Positions 46,901 to 54,662 of a stretch of DNA of 64,000 nt are shown in pieces. The notes beneath the pieces were generated by a model. It worked only from the letters and a program-made list of their open reading frames with translations, searched no databases and was not told where the DNA came from. The DNA is from Pseudomonas sp. Q1-7 (GTDB lineage: Bacteria; Pseudomonadota; Gammaproteobacteria; Pseudomonadales; Pseudomonadaceae). Positions within the stretch are counted from its first letter, which is position 1; each line of letters starts with the position of its first letter. The translations under genes and the position numbers were made by a program. The stretch lies in the NCBI RefSeq assembly GCF_028010285.1, contig NZ_CP116304.1:2000501-2064500 (forward strand), read 5' to 3'.

Positions 46901-47455
46901 TCAGATCATCTTGCGCAGTTGATGCAGACGGTGCTGCAGGCCTTCGGCCCATTCCGGCGTCGCCCGGCCGGTGCCGGCGGTGCGGAGCCTCGGGTGATGG
47001 CCGACGACGTGGGCAAGGACAGCTTCCTGGCCGGGTTTCACGTCGACGAAGAACACATGCTTGCCTTCGTCCAGGGGGCGCTGGAAACGCTTCACCAGGG
47101 GGTTGGGTGTCTGGATGCCGTACAGGCTGCCTTCCCAGACGCTGAAGCCGAACAGGGCGATGGCGAAGAAGATGAAGGGAATCCAGCCGGCCGCCGTGCC
47201 GGTCCAGCCGCCGAACCAGGCCAGCAGCATCACCAGGGCCGCCAGGGCCACGCCGATGCCGACGCCGATCAGGCCGGAGTTCAGCATGTCGCGCTTCATC
47301 ACGGAGGGAACGCCGTGGAGCCGGTAGTGCTCGACGTCGGCATCGCGCTCGCTGAGCACGTGGATCTGTTCGTGGTCGATGCCCTGCGCTTCGAGTTCGC
47401 TTTCGACCCTTTCCAGATCCTTGAGGTTGTCGCTGATGTAGTAGTGCCGCTGCAT
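46901..47455 (-). CDS. Conserved membrane protein with N-terminal regulatory-like domain
   Basis: A 184-aa protein with GGGAGG ahead of the ATG. The N-terminal soluble part reads RHYYISDNLKDLERVESELE, then IDHEQIHVLSERDADVEHYRLH, followed by two membrane helices (about 65-85 and 93-112: LIGVGIGVALAALVMLLAW, GWIPFIFFAIALFGFSVWEG) and a soluble C-terminus. I recall similar pseudomonad proteins labelled magnesium transporter or NAD/FAD-utilising enzyme, with no solid basis. No transporter motif is visible. Confidence 0.78.
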   Translation of the reverse strand: MQRHYYISDNLKDLERVESELEAQGIDHEQIHVLSERDADVEHYRLHGVPSVMKRDMLNSGLIGVGIGVALAALVMLLAWFGGWTGTAAGWIPFIFFAIALFGFSVWEGSLYGIQTPNPLVKRFQRPLDEGKHVFFVDVKPGQEAVLAHVVGHHPRLRTAGTGRATPEWAEGLQHRLHQLRKMI

Positions 47456-47613
47456 GGGACGCCTCCCATCTGGTTGGCGCCGGTTCCCCGTCCGGCCTTT
47501 ACCCCCGGGTTTCGGCCATTATCGGCCTGCGTGGAGTTTAGTCCGGCGAGGGCAGGGCGGTGGCGCCCGGCGGCAGGTCGCGTGCCTGTCCGCCTCGGGA
47601 CGCCAGACGGGGC

Positions 47614-47793
47614 TTACTTGTTGCCGATGCGGATGTGGCGGCTGGGGGCCACCTGGGCGCTGACGCCCTTGGCGATTTCCTGGATCTCGCCACCCTGCTT
47701 CAGGAAGGCGGCGACCTGGGCTTCCAGGTCTTCACGGCTGGTGGTGGCTGCAGGGGGTTTGGGGGTGCTGCTGTGGGAGGTCTTGATACGCAT
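47614..47793 (-). CDS. Small conserved protein, 59 aa, with SutA-like FL-GG-IQEI motif
   Basis: A complete 59-codon gene, ATG at 47793 with AGCGGAAGCG upstream and TAA at 47614. It starts with a disordered MRIKTSHSSTPKPPAATTS, then a predicted helix REDLEAQVAAFLKQGGEIQE, then IAKGVSAQVAPSRHIRIGNK. The helix and its FLxxGGxIQEI ending resemble part of SutA, the RNA polymerase-binding protein of slow-growing Pseudomonas, but the acidic N-terminus of SutA is missing. It lies directly downstream of the cold-shock gene on the same strand, beyond that gene's terminator. Confidence 0.7.
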   Translation of the reverse strand: MRIKTSHSSTPKPPAATTSREDLEAQVAAFLKQGGEIQEIAKGVSAQVAPSRHIRIGNK

Positions 47794-47844
47794 GTCTATC
47801 GCTTCCGCTGTTCGTACTGGCCGGCGAGGGGCCTGAAACCGCTG

Positions 47845-47872
47845 AAAAAAAAACCGGCCCGAAGGCCGGTTC
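47845..47872 (-). terminator. Rho-independent terminator of the cold-shock gene
   Basis: On the minus strand AACCGGCC, TTCG loop, GGCCGGTT and then a nine-T run, 16 bases after the stop codon. Confidence 0.93.
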
Positions 47873-47888
47873 TTCTTTCGGCTCGTGA

Positions 47889-48098
47889 TCAGATCACTTG
47901 CACTTCGTCGGCCTGCATGCCTTTCTGGCCTTGCACGGCGATGAAGGAAACCTTCTGGCCTTCCTTCAGGCTCTTGAAGCCGGCGGACTGAATGGAACGG
48001 TAGTGAACGAACAGGTCCGGGCCGTTATCGGTGGTAATGAAGCCGTAGCCCTTTTCATCGTTGAACCACTTGACGGTGCCGGTTTGGCGCTCGGACAT
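47889..48098 (-). CDS. Cold-shock domain protein (CspA/CapB family)
   Basis: A 69-aa single cold-shock domain, starting at the ATG at 48098 behind TAGGAGA; the longer frame to 48242 lies in the leader. Both RNA-binding motifs are intact: KGYGFIT (RNP1) and DLFVHY (RNP2). The sequence differs from P. aeruginosa CapB, as I remember it, at only a few places (for instance the NGPDLF region). It binds single-stranded RNA and DNA and keeps transcripts unfolded. Confidence 0.96.
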   Translation of the reverse strand: MSERQTGTVKWFNDEKGYGFITTDNGPDLFVHYRSIQSAGFKSLKEGQKVSFIAVQGQKGMQADEVQVI

Positions 48099-48426
48099 TG
48101 GAATGTCTCCTAGAAACTGAATTATTGCTGGGCTGGACCGTTCCAGCCTGTCACTGAGTGCAGAAAGTCGGCAACCGATGAAGAGGGGACCGCTAAAGTA
48201 CAGACCGTTTCCCGGTGACACGTGCATCACAGCGCTCGACACAATACCTGTGCTTGCGAGGAATGCCTAACCTTTTATTCGCCGGCCGTCAGATCGTAGT
48301 GCCGCGTGACGGGCGCCAGGGCCCGCCGCAACGCCTGCCTCGCCCCTGTCACGGTGCGCAGCGAATCGCCAGGAAAACCGACGAGTCGCTCGGTCTCTTC
48401 CTGCGCGATAGCGGCAAGCGCAGCAC
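48099..48426 (-). promoter_or_regulatory. 328-bp leader/promoter region of the cold-shock gene
   Basis: No convincing gene. Cold-shock genes usually have a long structured 5' leader, and this stretch fits that place. A GC-rich imperfect inverted repeat with GTGAC and GTCAC ends (48306-48352) lies nearer the end of the upstream LysR gene and could terminate it. AT-richer sequence around 48230-48290 may hold the promoter. Exact sites cannot be assigned. Confidence 0.4.
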
Positions 48427-49341
48427 CTATTCCGCCTGGAACCAGGGGGCGGACTGTTCGTGCACCAGTTGCTCCAGCCAGTCCATGAACAACCGCACCC
48501 GGCGCGGCAGGCGGCGATGGGCGTAGAGCAGGGTGGCTTCCAGCGGCGGCGGTGGATACGCCGGCAGCAGCGCCACCAGCTCACCGCTTTCCAGGTACTC
48601 GCGCACCCCGTGCAGCGGCACCTGGATCAGCCCCAGGCCGCCCAGGCAGGCGGCGCTGTAAGCCTCGGCATTGTTCACCGTCAGGTTGCCGGCCATGGGC
48701 CGCTGCTGCAGCTTGCCATCGACGAGGTATTCGAACCCCGGCGGTCGGCTGCCCAGCACCGAGACGTAGTGCACCAGCCGGTGCCGGGACAGGTCGTCCA
48801 AGTCACGCGGCACGCCGTGGGCGGCGAGGTAGGCGCGGCTGGCGCAGTTGACCATGGGGAAGGCGCCCAGGGGGCGCGCCACCAGCGAAGCGTCCAGCAC
48901 AGGCCCGACCCGCAGCACCAGGTCGAAGCCCTCGCGGACCAGGTCCACCCGTCGGTCGGTGCTGCTGACTTCCAGCTCCACCCCCGGGTGGCGGTCGCTG
49001 AACTCGCCCAGGCGCGGCAGGACCACCTTGCGTGCCAGCACGGTCGGCATGTCCACCCGGATGCGGCCGCTCAGGGCGCTGGCATCCTGGCGGAACAGCC
49101 CTTCCAACTCGTCCATCTGCGCCAGCAGCTCGCGGCTGCGCTCATAGAGCAGCAGGCCATCCTGGGTGGCCTGCACCTTGCGCGTGGTGCGCTGCAACAG
49201 GCGCGTGCCCAGCAGTTCCTCCAGCGCCTGCACCTGGTCGGAGACGGTGGAACGGGGCAGGCCGAGGCTGTCCGCCGCCTGGGTGAAACTTGACAGTTCG
49301 CTGACCCGTACGAAGGTTTTCAGTAGCTCCAGCTTGTTCAT
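48427..49341 (-). CDS. LysR-family regulator, divergent from an SDR gene
   Basis: A 304-aa regulator with the helix-turn-helix SFTQAADSLGLPRSTVSDQV and QALEELLGTRLLQRTTRKVQ, which is the wording of the DsdC/CrgA-like group that often controls an adjacent oxidoreductase. Effector domain follows, ending LFMDWLEQLVHEQSAPWF. It is divergent from the SDR gene 128 bases away; two 13-base inverted repeats lie between them. Confidence 0.93.
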   Translation of the reverse strand: MNKLELLKTFVRVSELSSFTQAADSLGLPRSTVSDQVQALEELLGTRLLQRTTRKVQATQDGLLLYERSRELLAQMDELEGLFRQDASALSGRIRVDMPTVLARKVVLPRLGEFSDRHPGVELEVSSTDRRVDLVREGFDLVLRVGPVLDASLVARPLGAFPMVNCASRAYLAAHGVPRDLDDLSRHRLVHYVSVLGSRPPGFEYLVDGKLQQRPMAGNLTVNNAEAYSAACLGGLGLIQVPLHGVREYLESGELVALLPAYPPPPLEATLLYAHRRLPRRVRLFMDWLEQLVHEQSAPWFQAE

Positions 49342-49357
49342 CCGTGTGGCACCTCGC

Positions 49358-49423
49358 TCCGGATTGTTCGATTGAGCCGATCAGTGATTCCGGTATCAGC
49401 ATATTTATCGCGAACTATCCGGA
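49358..49423. promoter_or_regulatory. Paired inverted operator-like sites between LysR and SDR genes
   Basis: TCCGGATTGTTCG (49358-49370) and CGAACTATCCGGA (49411-49423) are inverted copies matching at 12 of 13 positions. Their centres are 53 bases apart, about five helical turns, which suits cooperative binding or a small loop by a LysR tetramer. Confidence 0.6.
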
Positions 49424-49469
49424 CAATAAAGTCCTCACACCTTCCCCACCCGCAGTCAGGAGCACGGCA

Positions 49470-50228
49470 ATGACCCGCAAGATCGCACTCATCACCGGCG
49501 CCAGCCGCGGCCTCGGCAAAAGCATGGCGCAGCACCTGGCCGCCCAGGGCATCGACATCATCGGCACCTACCACAGCAAGCTGGACGATGCCGAATCCCT
49601 CAGCCGCGAAATCACCGACCTGGGCGGGCGCGCCGCCATGCTCCAGCTGGACGTGAGCAAGAGCGCCACCTTCGATGATTTCGCCGCCAGCCTGGGACGA
49701 CTGCTGAAGAACGAGTTCGGCCGCGACAGCTTCGATTTCCTGGTGAACAACGCCGGCATCGGCATCCATGCCAGCTTCGCCGAGACCACCGAGGAACAGT
49801 TCGACCAACTGGTGAACGTCCAGCTCAAGGGGCCGTTCTTCCTGACCCAGAAACTGCTGCCGCTGATCGCCGACGGGGGACGCATCCTCAATATCTCCAC
49901 CGGCCTCGCCCGTTTCGCCCTGCCGGGCTATGCCGCCTATGCGGCGATGAAGGGCGGCATCGAAGTGCTGACCCGCTACCAGGCCAAGGAACTCGGTGCG
50001 CGCGGCATCTCGGTGAATGTGCTGGCGCCCGGCGCCATCGAGACCGACTTCGGCGGCGGCGTGGTGCGCGACAACGCCCAGGTCAATGCCTTCATCGCCG
50101 GCAATACCGCCCTGGGCCGGGTCGGCCTGCCGGAAGACATCGGCGCGGCGGTGGCCATGTTGCTGTCCGATGCCGGCCGCTGGATCAACGGACAACGGGT
50201 GGAAGCCTCGGGCGGGATGTTCCTCTGA
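49470..50228 (+). CDS. Short-chain dehydrogenase/reductase (SDR)
   Basis: A 252-aa classical SDR. NAD(P) site TGASRGLG (residues 9-16), NNAG near 90, and the catalytic YxxxK as YAAMK near 152 with Ser in NISTG. The ending RWINGQRVEASGGMFL is typical. The start is the ATG at 49470 behind CAGGAGCACGGC. Substrate unknown; it is likely induced through the divergent LysR regulator. A terminator follows 30 bases after the stop. Confidence 0.94.
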   Translation: MTRKIALITGASRGLGKSMAQHLAAQGIDIIGTYHSKLDDAESLSREITDLGGRAAMLQLDVSKSATFDDFAASLGRLLKNEFGRDSFDFLVNNAGIGIHASFAETTEEQFDQLVNVQLKGPFFLTQKLLPLIADGGRILNISTGLARFALPGYAAYAAMKGGIEVLTRYQAKELGARGISVNVLAPGAIETDFGGGVVRDNAQVNAFIAGNTALGRVGLPEDIGAAVAMLLSDAGRWINGQRVEASGGMFL

Positions 50229-50257
50229 CGTCCCGGCGGCACTGTCCTGAAACGCAA

Positions 50258-50285
50258 CGCCCTCCATAAAGGAGGGCGTTTTCGT
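50258..50285 (+). terminator. Rho-independent terminator after the SDR gene
   Basis: AACGCCCTCC, ATAAA loop, GGAGGGCGTTTTCG. Confidence 0.9.
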
Positions 50286-50298
50286 TGCCGTGGGGCCT

Positions 50299-50430
50299 TC
50301 AGGGATTCGGCGCGTGGCTGCCGAGAATGCCCGTGCCGGATTTCCGGGTGCGCTTGGCCATGCGTTTTTCCTGGAGGGTTTTCTGAGGCTTTTTCTTCGC
50401 CTCGCGTTTTGCGTCGAGACCTTTGCTCAT
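50299..50430 (-). CDS. Very small basic protein, 43 aa
   Basis: A 43-codon gene with GGGGAGGTCACCACC before the ATG at 50430. The product is strongly basic: MSKGLDAKREAKKKPQKTLQ, then EKRMAKRTRKSGTGILGSHA and PNP. It has no membrane helix and is likely disordered, perhaps binding nucleic acid or ribosomes. Codon use and ribosome site look genuine. An 11-codon reading frame with an even better ribosome site lies 30 bases upstream (50461-50496). Confidence 0.72.
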   Translation of the reverse strand: MSKGLDAKREAKKKPQKTLQEKRMAKRTRKSGTGILGSHAPNP

Positions 50431-50460
50431 GGTGGTGACCTCCCCGTGAGGGTGGATGGT

Positions 50461-50496
50461 TCAGCGCATCCTTGCCTTGAAGCGCTCAATGGCCAT
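50461..50496 (-). CDS. Possible 11-aa leader peptide upstream of the 43-aa basic protein
   Basis: ATG at 50496 preceded by CCCAGGAGGTGGTA, one of the best ribosome sites in the window, reads MAIERFKARMR and stops at 50461. The stop is 30 bases before the start of the next small gene. It could be a regulatory leader peptide or a real micro-protein; its shortness makes this tentative. Confidence 0.35.
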   Translation of the reverse strand: MAIERFKARMR

Positions 50497-50681
50497 TACC
50501 ACCTCCTGGGCTGCGTGAGCCTGTGATTTGCGAAGCCGATGAAAACAGCATAGCCGCCCGGAGGACGGCTGCATGGCCGGACGAATCCTCGACTGCTTAA
50601 CACTTCATGCGCCAGGCGATGACAGCGCCCCGGCCGTCGCCGCATGATGTGAAATCATCGCTGGACGGTAGTAGGGACCCC

Positions 50682-51455
50682 ATGTCCGAGCTCCTGGGAT
50701 ACGCCGCGCAATCCATTGCCGGTTGCGTGCGTGAACACAACGAAGACGCGCTGCTCTGCGCCCCCGAGCTGGGGCTATGGGCGGTGGCCGACGGCATGGG
50801 CGGCCACCAGCGCGGCGAGGTGGCCAGCGCGGTGGCGGTGGCCGCCTTGCGCGATGCCGTGGCGGCCTGCGAGGGCCTGGAGGCCTCGGTGCAGGCCGCT
50901 CATCGCGCGGTGCTGGCGGCGGCGTCGGGCTCCGGCATGGGCACCACGCTGGTCGCGGTGAAGTTCGACGGCGCGGCGTTCGGCCTGGTCTGGGCCGGCG
51001 ACAGTCGCGCCTATCGCGTCGGCCTCGACGGCATCACCCGCCTCAGTCACGACCACAGCCTGGTCCAGGCCCTGGTGGATGCGGGCGAACTGAGTCCGCA
51101 GGAGGCCCGCCACCATCCCCGGCGCAATGTGGTGACCCAGTGCCTCGGGCAGGAGCAGCAGACGCTGGATGTGGGCTGGCTGGACGGCCGGCTGGAGCCT
51201 GGCGAACTGCTGCTGCTGTGCAGCGACGGCCTGACCGGCGAGCTGGAGGACGCGGAAATCCTCGCCCAGTGCGCCAGCGCGGACACCCTGGAAGAGCTGG
51301 TGGCGCACCTGCTGGGACTGGCATGCGAAGCTGGCGGCCGGGACAACATCTCCTGCATCGTCATCGGCCTGGCGCCGCCGGAAACCACCGCGGTATCACG
51401 CAGGTCGAAATCGATCCTGAGCCGATTGCTCAAACCGCGAAGACCAAACCCATGA
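50682..51455 (+). CDS. PP2C-type Ser/Thr protein phosphatase (PppA/Stp1-like)
   Basis: A 257-aa cytosolic PP2C phosphatase. Metal-binding motifs are complete: VREHNEDA, VADGMGGHQRGEVAS, GMGTTLVAV, WAGDSRAYR, CSDGLTG and GGRDNISCIV. I start it at the ATG at 50682 (MSELLGYAAQSIAGCVREHN). Its stop overlaps the kinase start (ATGA), so phosphatase and kinase are made together. Such pairs regulate type VI secretion in P. aeruginosa (PppA/PpkA, Stp1/Stk1), but no secretion genes appear in this window. Confidence 0.94.
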   Translation: MSELLGYAAQSIAGCVREHNEDALLCAPELGLWAVADGMGGHQRGEVASAVAVAALRDAVAACEGLEASVQAAHRAVLAAASGSGMGTTLVAVKFDGAAFGLVWAGDSRAYRVGLDGITRLSHDHSLVQALVDAGELSPQEARHHPRRNVVTQCLGQEQQTLDVGWLDGRLEPGELLLLCSDGLTGELEDAEILAQCASADTLEELVAHLLGLACEAGGRDNISCIVIGLAPPETTAVSRRSKSILSRLLKPRRPNP

Positions 51456-52972
51456 ACGACAATCCGCTTGAAATACCCGGCTACCGGGTGCATGGCCGCT
51501 TGGGCAAGGGGGGCATGGCCGAGGTCTACCTCGCCACCCAGGAGTCCCTCGGCCGCCAGGTCGCGGTCAAGGTTCTGGACAGGCTGGATGACGATGCCTT
51601 CACCGATCGCTTCATCCGCGAAGCGCGCATGCTCGCCTCCCTGCACCATCCCTCCATCGTCACCATCCACGCCATCGACCGCCTGCCCGATGGCCGCCAC
51701 TACCTGGCCATGGAGTACCTCTCCGGCGGCGATCTCGGCCGCCACAAGGGACAGGCGCTGGAACCCCTGGAAGCCCTGCGCATCGTCCGGCAGATCGCCG
51801 GCGCCCTGGCCGTGGTGCATGGCAAGGGCCTGGTGCACCGGGACATCAAACCGGCCAACATCCTCTTCCGCGACGATGGCACCGCGGTGCTCACCGATTT
51901 CGGCATCGCCAAGGACCTGGAGCTGGACAGCGAGTTGACTCAGTTCAACGTCGCCGTGGGCAGCCCGGCCTACAGCAGCCCGGAGCAGGCCCAATGCCAG
52001 GCGCTGGACGCGCGCAGCGACATCTACAGCCTGGGTGTGATCCTGCTGGAGCTGCTGACCGGCGAGAACCCCTATCGTGGCGCCAGCTACGCCGAAACCG
52101 TGCTCAACCACGTGCAGATGGAGCCGCCCCGGCTGCGTCGTGGGCTGGGCGACTACCAGCACCTGATCGACCGCATGCTGGCCAAGGACCCGGACGAGCG
52201 CTTCGCCGACTGCCGTGTGCTGCTGGACAGCCTGAACGCGCTGTGCGACCTCGATCTCGACTTCACCCGCATCGCCCCGGCCGCGCCGCTGGAGCGGCCG
52301 GCGCCGCCACGGGCCGGCCGCCGTTACGCCGGCCTGCTCTGGGGGCTGGCCGGGCTGGCGCTGCTGGTGGTGTCCAGCGCGGGCGGCTACTACGTCGTGC
52401 TGCGGATGAAGGTCGCCGATCTGCTGGCGCTGGGCGAACAGCGCCTGGCCGAGGGCAAGCTGGTGGAGCCGACCGGGGACAACGCCGATTTCTACTTCCA
52501 CGAAGCGCTGCGCCTGGACGACGACAACGCCAAGGCCGGTGACGGCCTGCAGCGGGTGCTGGCGGCGCGCATCGCCAACGCCCTGGTACTGGCCGAGCAG
52601 CGCCTGGGCGAAGACCGCCTGGTGCAGCCGGAGCAGGACAGCGCGGTGTTCTACTACCAGCAGGTCCTGGCCTGGGCACCGGACAACGAACAGGCCATGG
52701 CTGGCCTGGAGCGGGTGGCGCAGCGTTTCGTCGACCTCAGCGAAGAGGCCTACAGCCGTCGGGAGTTCGCCCTGGCGCTGGAGTACATCGATGCCGGGCT
52801 GCAGGTCGCACCGGCGAACCCGACCCTGCTCGAACTGCGGGCCGTCCACGAGCAGCGGGTGCGCAAGGCCAAGGGTGCGCGCGTGGCGGCCGGCCGTCCG
52901 GCCAAGGCGCCGGCGAAGTCGCAGGAACAGAGCAACCCGATCAAGCGGTTCTGGAATCGTCTTTTCAACTGA
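51452..52972 (+). CDS. Transmembrane Ser/Thr protein kinase with extracytoplasmic repeats
   Basis: A 506-aa Hanks-type kinase. Glycine loop GKGGMAEVY (about 18-26), ATP-binding Lys40, HRD at 129-131 (LVHRDIKPANILF), DFG at 149-151 and GSPAYSSPEQ are intact, so it should be active. One membrane helix spans about 293-313. The outer 190 residues contain tandem helical repeats: LGEQRLAEGKLVEPTGDNAD (327-346) is repeated as LAEQRLGEDRLVQPEQDSAV (380-399), with a third weaker unit near 425, TPR-like. It probably senses an envelope signal and is reversed by the PP2C phosphatase encoded upstream. Confidence 0.93.
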   Translation: MNDNPLEIPGYRVHGRLGKGGMAEVYLATQESLGRQVAVKVLDRLDDDAFTDRFIREARMLASLHHPSIVTIHAIDRLPDGRHYLAMEYLSGGDLGRHKGQALEPLEALRIVRQIAGALAVVHGKGLVHRDIKPANILFRDDGTAVLTDFGIAKDLELDSELTQFNVAVGSPAYSSPEQAQCQALDARSDIYSLGVILLELLTGENPYRGASYAETVLNHVQMEPPRLRRGLGDYQHLIDRMLAKDPDERFADCRVLLDSLNALCDLDLDFTRIAPAAPLERPAPPRAGRRYAGLLWGLAGLALLVVSSAGGYYVVLRMKVADLLALGEQRLAEGKLVEPTGDNADFYFHEALRLDDDNAKAGDGLQRVLAARIANALVLAEQRLGEDRLVQPEQDSAVFYYQQVLAWAPDNEQAMAGLERVAQRFVDLSEEAYSRREFALALEYIDAGLQVAPANPTLLELRAVHEQRVRKAKGARVAAGRPAKAPAKSQEQSNPIKRFWNRLFN

Positions 52973-53047
52973 CGGCCAGCCATCGCCGGATCGAATCTGG
53001 CGGCATATGGCTATCATTGTCGAGTGCCCTGCCTCCAAGGACCTTCC

Positions 53048-53893
53048 ATGCTCAGGATTCACTTCGCGGACAATCGTCAGGCGCCGATCTGGCTGGTGGA
53101 CGAACGCTTCACCATCGGCCAGGACAGTCGCAACAGCCTAGTCCTGGCGGACCCGGAGGTCGGCCTGTTCCACGCGGAGATCCGCCAGGACCACGGCCAG
53201 TACTACCTGAGCGATTGCGGCACACCCGGCGGCACCTATGTCAATGACGAGCGCATCGGTACGCGTTTCCAGCTGCGTTCCGGTGACCGGCTGCGCATCG
53301 GCGCCCTCGAACTGCTGCTGGTGGACCCGGCCAAGGCCGTGCCCCGGGCGCAAGCCGCGACGCGCTGGTTCCTGCAGGTGATCAAGGGCGAACACGAGGG
53401 GCAGAAGTACCACGTCACCGGCTCCATGACCTTCGGTCGCTCAGTGAAGTGCGAGTTGTGTTTCAGCGACCAGGAACTGTCGCGTCGGCACGGCGAGTTC
53501 TTCCTCAAGGACGACGTGCTGGAGATCAAGGACCTGGCGTCGGCCAACGGGGTGTTCGTCAATCAGCAGCGGGTGAGCGCTGCCGTGCTGCAGCCGGGCG
53601 ACCAGGTGCGCATGGGCTCGGTGACGCTGCTGGTGATCGGCCCCAGGGTGGCCGCGCCCCAGGCGGTGGACGAGGACGCCACCCTGTTCATGCCCCTGGC
53701 CCGCTTGCCGAAGCCGGTTGCGCCGCGACCGGCTGGCCGCCAGCCGGTCGCCAACCCGCTACGGGCAGCGGCGCAACAGCAGAGCGCCGCGCCCAGTGAC
53801 GCGGCGCGGCAGTCGCCGAACCGGTTGCTGGTCGGCCTGCTGGTGCTGGCGATTGCCCTGGCGGCCGCACTCGCCGGAACGGCGATGCTCTGA
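53048..53893 (+). CDS. Tail-anchored protein with two FHA domains
   Basis: A 281-aa protein. The first FHA-like domain (14-90) keeps the histidine and GGTYVN asparagine but has Gln for the phosphate-contacting Arg (TIGQD) and Leu for the Ser (VGLFH), so it may not bind phosphothreonine. The second (112-195) has FGRS, LSRRH and SANGVFVN intact. A proline/alanine-rich linker leads to a C-terminal membrane helix (259-281). It lies 75 bases after the kinase gene and is the obvious reader of phosphorylation by it. Confidence 0.92.
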   Translation: MLRIHFADNRQAPIWLVDERFTIGQDSRNSLVLADPEVGLFHAEIRQDHGQYYLSDCGTPGGTYVNDERIGTRFQLRSGDRLRIGALELLLVDPAKAVPRAQAATRWFLQVIKGEHEGQKYHVTGSMTFGRSVKCELCFSDQELSRRHGEFFLKDDVLEIKDLASANGVFVNQQRVSAAVLQPGDQVRMGSVTLLVIGPRVAAPQAVDEDATLFMPLARLPKPVAPRPAGRQPVANPLRAAAQQQSAAPSDAARQSPNRLLVGLLVLAIALAAALAGTAML

Positions 53894-53912
53894 TGCTCCG
53901 GCCCTGCGGGCC

Positions 53913-54503
53913 TCAGACGGCGATACCGAAAACCTGGGCCAGATGGTCCTCATAACGCTTCACGTCCGCCTCGATGTTCGGCTGTTTCATCACGTCCACG
54001 CAGAGGAAGGTGGGCAGGCCGTGCATGCCGAGGAACTGGTTGGCCTTGTGGAAGGGGAAGTACACCGCGTCCACGCCTTTGGCCTCGAAGAAGTCGGTGG
54101 GGTCATCGAAGGCCTGCTGGGGCGCGTTCCAGGTCAGCGAGAGCATGTACTGCTTGCCGTGGATCAGGCCGCCGCTGCCGTACTTCTGCGACGCGTCGGA
54201 ACGGGTGCGGCCGTCGTTGGCGTAGAGGCTGCCGTGGCCTTCGGTGAACACTTCGTCCAGGTAGCGCTTCACGGTCCAGGGTGCGCCCATCCACCAACCC
54301 GGCATCTGGTAGATCAGCACATCGGCCCAGAGAATCTTCTGCACCTCTTCGGCGACGTCGTAGCCGGCGTCGATGCGGGTTTCCCTGACGTCGCAACCGG
54401 CGCGGTCGAGGAAGGCCAGGGCGGCATCGTGCAGGGTGTCGTTGTACTGGCCATTGGAGTGGGCGAACTTCTTGCCGCCGTTGAGCAACAGGATCTTTTT
54501 CAT
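53913..54503 (-). CDS. mdaB: NAD(P)H-dependent quinone reductase MdaB-like
   Basis: A 196-aa flavodoxin-fold protein. LLLNGGKKFAHSNGQYNDTL, the IYQMPGWWMGAPWTVKRYLD block and LTWNAPQQAFDDP match MdaB (modulator of drug activity B), which reduces quinones by two electrons with FAD and NADPH. A YgiN-like monooxygenase gene lies divergently 159 bases away; in E. coli mdaB and ygiN are also neighbours and are thought to form a quinone redox pair. Confidence 0.93.
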   Translation of the reverse strand: MKKILLLNGGKKFAHSNGQYNDTLHDAALAFLDRAGCDVRETRIDAGYDVAEEVQKILWADVLIYQMPGWWMGAPWTVKRYLDEVFTEGHGSLYANDGRTRSDASQKYGSGGLIHGKQYMLSLTWNAPQQAFDDPTDFFEAKGVDAVYFPFHKANQFLGMHGLPTFLCVDVMKQPNIEADVKRYEDHLAQVFGIAV

Positions 54504-54662
54504 GGCAGGTGTGCCTCCGCAAGGTGATGTGGCGGCAGACTACCGGGGGCATCCAGGCGGAAAAACCGGCCGTGGCGCAATTGATACTTGCTGCTAAATC
54601 ATGAATTTCGGCAATTGTATTGCGATAAGGTTGATAGAAAGACCGGTCCGAGACGACACCCC

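Noticed and set aside
51047-53062. 671-codon minus-strand frame over the phosphatase and kinase genes
   Set aside because: Shadow of the plus-strand kinase and phosphatase, whose motifs are complete; the antisense product has no recognisable domain.
50682-53893. Remnant of a type VI secretion cluster
   Set aside because: No tss, hcp, vgrG or clpV fragments are seen on either side; flanking genes are an SDR, a 43-aa protein and mdaB.
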